Assembly: GCF_018320785.1 (NCBI RefSeq)
Contig: NC_054865.1
Location: 14,729,579 to 14,793,578 of the forward strand
Source: Cheilinus undulatus
Taxonomy: Eukaryota > Chordata > Actinopteri > Labriformes > Labridae
DNA length: 64,000 nucleotides
Direction of reading: 5' to 3'
Shown here: positions 11,601-23,600 of the stretch, in pieces
How the letters are laid out: every line of letters begins with the position of its first letter
Numbering within the stretch: the first letter of the stretch is position 1
Program-made: the position numbers and the translations under genes
Notes under the pieces: generated by a model
Database searches by the model: none
Told to the model about the DNA's origin: nothing
The model's input: the letters and a program-made list of their open reading frames with translations, nothing else

Positions 11601-14600
11601 GGCTAAGCATTTTTATATTCAGTATATTCTGGGTTCATGCTACACCCTTGGGAATGAAACAGACTATGCCAGCGGTTTTCAAAGTGTGGGGGGGGTGAGC
11701 CTCCCCTAGGAGAACATGATTTATTCCGTGGACCCCTACCCCCATAAAAAGATAGGATAAAAAAATGCAAAACTATAATTTCAAACATTTGTCATATCTG
11801 TAAACATTTTTATTTTTAACATTTTGATATTGTTGATACTTTGGTTTGCATGTTTCTATAAAACTCCATCTTACCCTGACAATCAGGTATTTGGTTTCAG
11901 TAATTAACTTATTGCCAATACCACCTGATTTTTATGCTCTGTAGTCTAATCTAGAAGGAACCATGAGTTTGCATGACAGCAGATCATCCTTCACCTTCAG
12001 TCCTACCTGGTACTCACTTTTGGTCATTGTTGGTGCCAAAAATCTGCATCTGCAAAGGCTGTTTTAGTGTTTAAGGTGCTAAATGTCTGTTACCTTCAGT
12101 GACCAAAATTCCGCTTTACTTCTTATCAAGAAATTCCTGGCTTAGTGCTTTGACTCAATATGACCCTAGGGTTTACACAGCCTTATGCTGTCATTAGCTC
12201 ATACATCTTTGCAAATCAAACAGCATCAATGTTGGGCGTCATGGGGACCACCTCAGGAAAATCCTAACTTTAATAGTCGACTCCTGTGTAGTCTTTGTAG
12301 TGACTATTAATCTGTCCATTTTGCCCAACACACAACAAAGTTAGAAAAAACAAATCACGTTTTCTGGTTTATGGGTCCGCGCCTCTCCTAAAGTCCTGTG
12401 GAGCCCCCCAGGGGAGGCCCACCTCACACTTTGAAAACCACTGGACTATGCTATTTCAGACCAGCCCCCTAGGTCAAATTATGGCCTCTGAAGGGCTGTT
12501 TATTGAAGTGAAAATCAAAAATACAACTTAAATAGTGAATATCAGACTTGTATCAGTCATCTAAATGCCAATGTTTAAACAGACGGCAGAAGTGGAATGT
12601 CTAAAAACAAGACTGTTGTACTCCAGTAAAGGTACATTTACTGTGGTTAAAATATACTTAAGTAAAAGTATAACCTTTTTAATCAAACGTTTACTGTGAG
12701 AACTGAGTAGCCATTGGGATTGAATGACGGGAAAATAATCTAATTGCTTTTTTTTTTTTTTTTTTTTTTTAGTTTTTGTTGTTTGTTTTTTTTTTTTAAA
12801 TATTCAATTCACAATTTGACGTGCAATTATTTTTAGTATAATATAAATATAAACTGGTCTTTCCTGTATGACAGGCCTATGCAATATGTTAGGATGACAT
12901 GATATGATACATGAATCAGCATGAATTACATATCTTTATTAATCTGCTTTGATCACATCAGTAAATCTACTCATTTGTTTAACTTACAGCCTTGTTGCAA
13001 TCATCATGAAAACCAGGGCTGAATATTCTTAAAAAATATGTCTAACTATTATTATTTTGACTCATATGGCAGTTGCAGTGTGAACTGCTGTATAGAAGGG
13101 TATGAGCAGTTTTTAATAATTCTCATTTTAAATAAGAAAAACATTTAAAATAAAAAAGTAAAAATTTCTGCAAACTATTCTAGAAAAAGGAGGTTCAATG
13201 TTTGCATGAATTGTAGAGCAGAACATCTCTGCTGCAAAGAAAATGTATAAAAAAAATTTAAATCACATTTCAGGTCAAAGACGTATTGCAACTTCTGGGA
13301 TTTGAAAATTGTGCAGGACTTATTGCAATTTAACATAAATTTCAATCTATTTCCCAGCTCTAGTAGCCACAGTGGAGTAGTACAGTACAATATGAACTTT
13401 CCTTATTGGGAATAACAATGTAAAAATATGGATCTCCACCTAGGTTGTTCAGATACCTCTCTAATAAGGTAAAATACAAAAGCTGTTTTTGGATGTGATG
13501 TGGAATCATTCTCTCCCTATGTGCTACTGTGTAGTCAACAGAGGTGGAAAAAGTACAAGAGTATGTTGTCAAGTAAAGGACGGTTACCCTGGTTACATCT
13601 TACTTAAGTAAAAATAAAATTACTGATTCCAAAATGTACTAAAAAAAAAGCAAATAAAACCTACTCAATTACAGTAATTTGAGTCAATATAATTAGTGAT
13701 TTCCACCTTTGGGGATGTGTTAACAGCTAGATGCACAGCCTACAATCTTACTTTGTTCTCAATGTTGATTGATACTGGACCAAAGAGTAAATTTACCAAC
13801 TCTATAATGGCTGATGACCTAAACCCACAAGATTTAATTCCGTCAGGGGAGGAGTAACAAAAAAATGTCAAATAGCGATGCGCTGTTCAGCTCTGCTGCT
13901 TATTCCTTGTTTTAAATTGAGGACTCTGTTCACTATAAAGCCACACTCCATATGGTATACTTCTATACCATATACCGTATACTTCTTCATTAACTGTAGT
14001 TTTGGTTTCATAAACAAATTTCACATAATGAGGGCGAAAAGCTGTTAAAAATGGTCTTCCTGGTTCATGCTGCAAGAAATCCCACAGAGCAAACAGCTGG
14101 CAATGAACTGGGCTACAATCTGTTTTCTACTCCACCTGGTGGAGCGGTGGGTATGGAGTTCAGCATTATGGGAGTGACATTGGACAACTGAACTTGTCTC
14201 CCATGGCAGAGAAGAGAGAGTTTGCTCTGTGTGCAAAATTGTCCCTTCAATCATAAACTACATAAGGGTTAGGGTCTCCAATGAAAAAGGGGTGGTAGAC
14301 TTATAACACTGGATCTTTTGTGAAGAAGAGGTCAGGATGTTTTGCAAAAAGAAAAACAAAAAAAACCTTTGTGTTTCATCTGATTCCAGACTCTTTATGT
14401 GTTTTGACTCCTATATTTTCCCTCTGAGGTATATTTCCTCAGGTAACTGAAACTAAACCCAGATCTATCTTTGCACAAATTAAAGATTTGGAACAAATTG
14501 GCATTAGCGATACTGCAGTGTTAATTATGATGCTATCTTACCATTTGCAGGTGTTTCCAGAGATCTGTATAGACAGTGTTCCTATATTTGAACTCCTCCA

Positions 14601-17600
14601 AGTACGTCTGCAGACACAGAAAACAAGTATAAAAAGTCCAAAAGTCAGATTTGAGTTCATAAAATGTTGACAACACAAACAGAAGAAGAGAACTTTCAGC
14701 ACACACAGAGATAGGTTTCTCATCAGTTTAATTACTCACATTAAGACCTTTGGAGAAGACCTCCTCAGTGATAAACTCTGAGAGCATCCTGAGGACTGCA
14801 GCTCCCTGTGATAGAGGAGGATATTAGCGCTGTTAGTGGGTGGCATATCAGATGGGATATAATTAGAGCAATCTGTTAATGAGGATCAGTGATTCATTAG
14901 TGGCCTAATTTAATTCTGTGGTTCCCAGAGTGAGTTTCATGAGTCCTTGATTGGGGTCACACGAGGACAAGAGAACAGTTTAATTTACTCTTTTTAGTTT
15001 AGAGGGGGTCAATATCTCATCTAATGAGGCTTGAAGAGAACAATAGATGTTTTGTTCAGGATTACACTGCACCTTGCTGTATGTGATGGAGTCGAACAGC
15101 TGACTGATGTCCTCTGGTTTCTGGATGTCCTCCTCTTTGGATGAGAGAGGATGGGAGGAGGCCAACGCATCGACACCCATCACACCAATGATCTCATTCA
15201 GCACGATCAGATCTTTCTGAAAATACACAGACAAGTGAAGATGGAACATAAGAGCAAAAAAATACAATTGAAGTAGAAAAATAAAGATGTTTAGATCAAA
15301 ACTATGATGCCTCCAGGGGCTATTATCAATTAAAACTATTGAAACAATGAACAGCAGAGAGTAAAAAAGCATTTCTGGTACCAGGAATAAAATAAAAAGG
15401 AATCTTTATTAGAAAAAAACACAAAAAACTGTTTTACTAACAGCACTGCAAAACTACAATATTGAAATCATAGCAAAAATATTTGTTAAATTCCTTGTCA
15501 AATTTGTCATATCAAAATTAATATGATTCACATTTACTTGATAAGTCCAGAGAGTTTTCATGGGCATAAAACCCCCAATAAAACTTTTTTTTTTTTTAAT
15601 TTTAGTAAATAACATTTTATCCCACATTTGTGGCCGTCTAAATTAAGAAAAAAATTAAGCAAACTCTTAAAACTCTACTGAGCAAAAGTTGAAAAGATGA
15701 AGGGGAAGGTGAAAAAATGAAAGGCCAAACACTCTAAAAGTAAATACTCCAAATGTCAAAAAAGGCTCATATTAAAAAAAAATAAGTAAGGACTTCTCAA
15801 AATAACAATCAAGACAAACTTCCTCTGGGTTTGTTGTTCTCAGCTCTGTGCTTACAGCCCCCAGGCCCCAGGTGAGGCATGTCCAAAAGAGCTCTTGTTT
15901 TGGTCTGAAAGTGCGTAGTAAGCCTTAAAAAGCTTGTGGAAAACTCAGAACCATTACAGTCTTGGTCTGAAGTTGTTTCACATCCTAGCAACTTAAAAAA
16001 GGTTCATTCAGTTGGTTAGTGCTTAAATCAGGCAGAGCTCACCATGTTCCACTTTGGTTCAGCAAAGTTGGCCCCAAGATAAGAGACGTAGGTGGCAAAC
16101 CCTTCATTGAGCCACAGGTCGTTCCACCACCTCGTTGTCACCAAGTTTCCAAACCACTAAAAAATAAAGCTGCATTTTATGAACAGGTTTATGAAAATAA
16201 AGTGAAGTGAGTTTGAATTAAGAGCAGCTTTGAATATCTGATACCATGTGAGCGAGCTCATGTGAGATGACTGTTGCCACCCACTCCTTGTCTCCATTGG
16301 ACGAAACGTTGGAGTTGTATAAGAGGGCGGTCTCTCTGTATGTGATCAGGCCCCAGTTCTCCATGGCTCCAGCACTGAAGTCAGGAAGAGCAATCTGGTC
16401 TAAAAAACACAAAACAATGACAGGATGAATTTAGACTGATGGCTACACTATTTACTGCTTTTAACTATTCTTTTCTGTCATCAATACTCTATCTCTGTGG
16501 CAGCCAATAACAGTCTAATTGGTGTGATAACTTAAAAATGATTTAAATATTTTTTATAGTCCTTTTACAGAGCATGACACAATAACATTGGCTGTTTTCT
16601 CTCAGGGCAACATGACTACAGGAAAAGAAAGCTGCACATATAACCTTTGTTTTGTTTTGATTCTTAGAGAGATGCTTTAAAGAAAAGGCAAATGTTAAAA
16701 GCAGATGACAAAACAGACAAAAACATAGATGATGGGGTGGGATGGTACATTGAGTAGGACAGATAAATACTTTATTAAGGGAAATTCTTGTTCTTTTGGG
16801 GTTGCATGTATGCCATAGAGCAAAATTAACCTCTGATGAGGAACATTTCTGCTTGATTTCTGTGCCCCTGTGGACAAAGCAGCACTCCTAATTCTTTGCT
16901 GATTTTGCACTGTAGAGGTCTTTGCACAATAAGTCTGCTATTTTTTACTTCTAAAAAATTGACTCAGTGTGCAAGGGCCTTTAATGTGTGTTTAATTTGT
17001 GTGTGTGTGTGTGTGTTTCCTTAAAAAAGAAATCCTGCTTTCTGACTGAATGACTGACTGAGTGACGCTACTTGCAGACTTACTTTCGATACTTGTTGTG
17101 AGTAGTTGCACACAATAGCTGCAAGTGGAGTGATTAGCTTGGACTTAGCCGGAGTGGCACTTTTGTCAAAACTGGACATTTCTTTATTACAACAAGAACA
17201 GACAGTAACACTGAAAGCTTTCCATAACAGAAAAAGTGTTTTCACTCTTTCCTAGTCTGATTCGGCATGGCTCTGCAATCGTTACAGTGGGGTTTTCCAG
17301 TGTAGGCTATTTGATGGCTGCTGCCGCAGTAGCCGTTAGCTCAATTGTAGCTATAGGAAAGCTTAATCAGAACTGGATCACATTTCTTTTTAAAACCAGA
17401 GCAGAGAGCCACACCAAAGCTTGTCTTGACAGAGATGATGTTTTTGCATGCCCCCTGAGTGGCCTTGGCATCAATTTTAGATGAAGCTCTGCCATGAACA
17501 ATCTAAGGCAGCAGAAGAGTAGCTCATGTGACTATGCAAGTTGTTCTGATTGGCCTGTCATGAATGTGACGGACAGAACGGTCCTCCAATCACCTTCTGA

Positions 17601-20600
17601 GGTTTTCTGAAAAGTCCTTCCCTTCCCTTCCCAAACGCTTTCTATGAGAGCTTTTCTGAAATGAATAAATTATATTCATGCAATGGATATATGAGTTGAT
17701 CTGGCGTGTCAGGTTTGCGGTTTCCTGCAGACAGGGATTTCTGTGTTCAGTTTTAAGGGTCCTTTGGTTCTCAATCCACAGCAAACCCATCAAACTGAAA
17801 GAACACACAGTCCAGTCAGGCATTTCAACAGGCATTTCCCAGATTGGGGTCAGTTGTTTTTTTTTCTTAAATTTCTTTAAATTCCTTTGCCTGTCAACTT
17901 TGGCATACATAATTGGTTGTATCCGTCTTTTGCCAACCTACTTGCAATCAATCACAGGCCCTCTCTATCACAGGTTTTGGAGGAGAGGTAAGGTGAGAGA
18001 CCAGAGCTAGAGGAGAGAATTAGATCTGGATCTTTAATGATGGCAAAGGGTTTGAATGTTGCAGAAGTCTTGGAATAAATAATGAGAATCAGTGATGTTT
18101 GTACATAATGTATTTGTAGATTCATTGTAAATTCTAAATCCAAATGTATGTCTTGCATGTTTTTACAGTGTTAAAATAAACAGATTATCAGTTATTTAAA
18201 AAAACAAGACTTATACTCAAAGTAATGTTGTTTATCTCAGTGGTGTACTGTCTATGTGTACAGGTACATAGGTGTGTCCCACCTGATTTGCTGAGAGGAT
18301 AGGTGGAGTTGTAATAATCCTCAAAGAAAGCCAGGATGGGTCCAGTCTTCTCCAGAGCATAGTCTCCTTGACCCTCCTGGATTGCCTTCTTACGGGCCCA
18401 GATCCTGATCTGAACACAAACATATTTTTGTAAGGGAAAAAAAGGGCGGAACTGAGCTTTAAATCCAGCAGAGGGCGACACAGACACACAAAGAGCAAAA
18501 GGGAAGCACAGAGTAGCAGCAAATGAGCTGTTAATGTTTTACTCTGAGGACAGAAAACATGAAAAAAATTCAATTATATAAGATTATATAACCTTGTTTA
18601 GTTGTTATTTCATAAGGGAGCTTTGGTGGTTTTGAATTGTGAGTGTTAATGTTGGACTAAAGTGCTGGCTCTGTCGGTTTGAACATTATGTAAGCTGTAG
18701 AGAAATGAGCATGTATTTCATTGTGATGAGAGGCTGCAACAGCCACAGATAGTAAAAAAAACAATGGACATCATAACCATTTCCCAAAGTGAAGCCAAAA
18801 TGTTTGGAGCTCCAACTACTGAAGAGCTGCAGTGATTCTCATATCTCCTCCTCCATGTTAACAGTTGGGACACTGGTATAAATCTGTCAAACTACAAAGT
18901 TAACAGAAATGCCATTTTGTGATGTTTTCCTTAAAAATGAAGTACAAGTTCCTCTTGGTTTGTTGTTCTCAGCTCTTTCTTCACACTAATGGAACAGACC
19001 TGCCTAATACAGTGTATGTAGAGGCATAGTGATGGGTTGTTTTTATCACAAGAGCACAATTCAAGTAACCTTGCAAAGCAGATGGATTTGCCCATTTCCG
19101 TGTTTCTCACTGGTGAATCCATGCAACAAAGCTCCCGTCTGAACCGTTTGGGCCCAGTTAGAAGTGACAGTAACTGCTTAGGTTTTCTCTGTTCAAAATG
19201 TCTGCTTACGCTCAAATCTTTGGTTTCTTGCTCAAATTTCCTATGCTCGTGCTCAAACCACTTACCTCTCATTTAGGGTGCTTTTGAGCATGCAGAGAAA
19301 GTTTTGTACGTATGTTTCAGAGAAAAATCAGAGTGGTAGTTCCACAAGCAGAAGCACTCTGAACAGTTTGAGCACAAGTGCTGGACATTTGAGCATGCAA
19401 CTAAACTTTTACAAGCAGACCTTTAAAACACAGAGAAAATCTAAGCACAGGGAGGCAGTTTAAGTGCAAAAGCTGTTTCTAATGGAAAGTTAAAAAAAAA
19501 AAATCTGAGTCAAAATCAATTAGTCATGCTCTCGAATTTAAAATACACTCTTGAGTTCACTTTTAAACACACAACAAATTAGCGAAATAAAGAATGCTCA
19601 CATGTTAAAGTCACATATTTTCACATACAACACCTATCTTTACCTGAACTTGACTGAATAATGTAAAGTATAAATACCAGAACATCTGCTTCTGTTTTCC
19701 CAATGAACCCAAAATCACACACAACGAAAGCCAGCAGGTAGGTGGACATGATCTCTGTGGGTTCAAAGCTGGTCTGGACTACATCCATGCCATCCAACGT
19801 GACATTTACAGGCGCTGTGATGAGAAAAAAAAGGAAGAAGTTAAGTCAAATTTTATTTCACCATACAGGGCAACACAGTTTGCTTCATATTTAATCAATG
19901 TGACAATCTTTCTTTGCATAGAACCCATTTATAAAAAAAACAAAAGATATCTAAAGATCGGGTCTAAACAATACCCTTATTTAAAGGTCCCAACATGAAT
20001 CCAGTATAATCTCAGCATTAAGCAACATTTAGTAAAAATGTTTGATAATAGAATAACCATTCTAATGTAATGGAGCGGACTGGTAAGAGTATTTAAAGCA
20101 GTTGAAACCAGGCAGCTCTTAAATTCACTTTAGCAATTATAAAAAATATAACAGCTGTAGGACTGAGGCTTTAACACAGCTGGGAGTTGTTTATTTGCAG
20201 CTGTAATATTTCACAACCATTTGCTGATCATTAAGAACAAGTCTGGCAACTGCATGAATAAAAGTTGGATTACTACCTAAAGATTTCATTTAAAAAGGGG
20301 GTAAATAATGATTTCTGCTGATAACTACAGCTAGTAAAATTAGTTTTATTTCAAAATAAAATATCTACTTTATTGTCTTTCTGGTCTCCACAAAAATATT
20401 GAGTTTCCAGGAAACTCTATTTATGTGAAGTTTGCATGTGAAATGCTGTGTTGTTTTATGATATTTGGCAACCCATTTTGGATTATCTTCCTAGTGATCT
20501 GGTTTGCATCATATTGCAAAAACAACACCCACATTTTGTCTTCACAAGTAAGCCACAGCCATATTCTCCCCGTTGGTATGTAATCAATATAAATGAGACT

Positions 20601-23600
20601 GTATCTAAAGTGTTACTTTCCTAAATATTTGTGTATGTGTTTATATGTGTGAATATTATTTTGACCCTTATATGTATGCTTTTTTTCAATCCTTTGTTAT
20701 TTGGCAAGATCTGTGCTGACTTGTTCTGTGTTTGTTTTATGAAAAAATAACAAAAAACATTCTTAATAAAAAAAAAAAAGAAATGCTGTGTTGAGCCCTG
20801 AAACAAAGACTTGCCGTGGTCCATGCCGTTGGACAGAGCCACAGTCCCGTGCGGGTGCAGCAGAGTCATGTGGAAGACAGCTTTCATGGCGGGCTCATCG
20901 AAGCAGGGGAAGGCCTTCCTGGCATCCGTCGGCTGCATTTGAGTTGTAGCCACAACTCTGACAAAAGCATACAAAGTAGTTATTTAAAGTTATCTTCTGT
21001 AGCTTCATCTGCACATGCTATTTCTTCCTTGTATCACCATGTGAAAGGTCTGGTTTTGTCAGTGAAGCTGCAGGTCTCTGATCTGCTGGAGCTGAACCAG
21101 CAAATGTTCTATTTTGGCTTTTAACTCAGTGAAATATTTCTATAGCTCTATATCAGCTGGTCCAGTTTGACTGAGTACAGTGTGGTATGGTTCGGTACAC
21201 TAAACCCCCCAATAGTGTGTGTTTTTTGAACACCCGTACCCTCACTCTGTGGGTGGCCTGCAGAGGGTGGTCATGTGATGTCACAATGCGGTTATCTGCA
21301 ATTCCAGCCGCTGAGTTTAAGTTAGTTCACTCAGGTGATCTTTTAAGACAAGGAAATGTGCCATATCAAAATGCAGAGAAAGCTACTAACCATGCCCTTA
21401 TCATAAGCAGTCTAATCATCCCCAGTCTATCACAGATTCAGAATGCTGACACACAGGAGTTTTACCTCACTGGAAACCGCTATCTTTCATGTCTCAAGGT
21501 CCAATTCACAAAGATTATTGTGCTGATGGTTTCCACTGCACAAACAGGCTAATAAAGTTTAGCAAATGAGTAATATGTCACCTTGTTATGTGTCCTATCT
21601 AGGGAAAGAGTAGCTTTGTTCACAGGTGTATAATGTTACAGTGATAGTGTCTGAGGGAATGTCCAGCATGCTGAGGCCTTTGCCTTGTCTTACTCTGTGA
21701 TCTCTGTGCCATCTCACGTATCATGCTCTCATAAGACTGAAAGAGATTTGCTATTAATGCTGTTTGCTTGTTTGTGGATTGCTTTATTAATTTAAAATGA
21801 CACTCTGCCACTTTTCAAGTACTATATACTATGTGTTGCAATACAAAGCTTTAGTGAGCAGGAATAATATTTTCCTGCTCTCATCATGACTAGACATGAC
21901 GAGCATGCCTTATATGAATACAGAAGACAAAAAAAAGGAAGTTAATATTTGTGAATTTTTGACTGTTTAAATCAAGAATGTTTTTTTTTTCCTTGTGATG
22001 TTGTTGACAGGAACGAGAGCATTATCTACATGCATAAATAAATGAGTTGCACAAAAATACATTTGATCATTATTTTAACTTCATGAATTTATTTCTATTT
22101 TATATTTACCTGTTCTGTAAAAACACCTGCAGTACAATATATACTTAATAGCACTGAATTTCATGCCTTTACTGACTGATGGTGATGACGCTGTCCAGCT
22201 GGAGAAAAGCAGCATGTTTAGATGTACAACAGGAATAACATTATTGTCTGTGGACAGCCTGACAGAGAGTTGTGTACATACGTTTTTCTGTTTAAGACTC
22301 TGTCAAATGAGCTGTCTAGTTGAGCGTGCTCACAAACAGAGAGATTTGTAAAAAGCTGGCCTTTTTATTGTCAAACACGCTCATCATACTACACCTAGAT
22401 GTATTGGCAAGGACTCTTCCTGTTTTCAGTGTCTTGTTTGTATGAATGTCAGTTGTAAACAGTCAAGTTAACCGTAGCACCAGTGTTTGCCCGTTCGGTG
22501 CTTGAAAAAATGACACGTTGCTATGGCAAATTCTTTTTAATGATTCATAAAATGATTTGCAGACATCAATACTAACATGTCAAGTTTGCTTAACTTTCTT
22601 GTGGGATTAACAAGTGAGTAATGATGAGCTGTTCACCAACATTACAAAAAGAAAAAACCCCAATTTTCTTTCTCTTCTGTGGCCACAAAAAAGAGAAAAT
22701 GAAAAAAAGAATGACCCTCGGAGCATCTGCACTGTTTGACTTTCTTTCTCTCATATGAACGTTGGCACATTGTGGCGTGCCAGCGGAAGATAAACACTCT
22801 GTGCCAGTACACGCGCATCCTTAGCTTATTGTGCCAATGAGATGGCATAGCGGACAGCATTACACCAAGGAATTATCCCCATTATGTTGGATTTTTTGGT
22901 GAAATGCAAATTTTAAAGCTCCTTTTTTGTTTTCATCGAATCAGCAGTGCAGCCGTTCAAATTACGCACTGATATAACGTGCAATGTTTGTGTGATTCTG
23001 TAGGGGAGAGTGGGGGGAGTTGTGCCAGTTTTTACTCAAAGTGACTTTAAAGTGAGGCCATGACAGTAATGCCTCCAACTTAAGTATGTACATATATTTC
23101 AGGATGTGGTGCATCCCCGGGAACAATAACTTTGGATCTGAAATAGACTGTTTAAGAAATATAGCTTTCAGAAAAAAAGTGGTCTCGTGGCACAACTTGC
23201 CCCGGGTGCGGGGTAAGTTGTGCCTTTGGGAAGAATACGTTGGGGAAATTGTGCCAGTCATTACTGAAGATTATTGAAGTAAAACAGAACATTTTAATCT
23301 CATAAACTGTAACACTATATAAAAGCAAGACAAATTCAATACAAAATTACTCTTTTAAGTTTCATTTAGATATCATCATCCTATTAAACTATTGGCCTAA
23401 GTAATATTTTCTAGTTTTTGGGAAACACAAAAACCTAAATACACATTATATGATATTTGTGAATCATTTCAGGCCAAAAGGCTTTGGCAAGAGATGCCTG
23501 TTGACATACATAGAATGCTGTCTGTCAATTATGTAACATATACGAATAAAGTGATTTAGGCCAATTTCTGAACATCTTATTGTGACTTAGGCCACTTAAA

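Noticed and set aside
15815-18990. Repeat pair at about 15822 and 18951 (TTTGTTGTTCTCAGCTCT)
   Set aside because: The similarity seems confined to about 30 bp and no element boundary could be drawn, so it was not listed as a feature.
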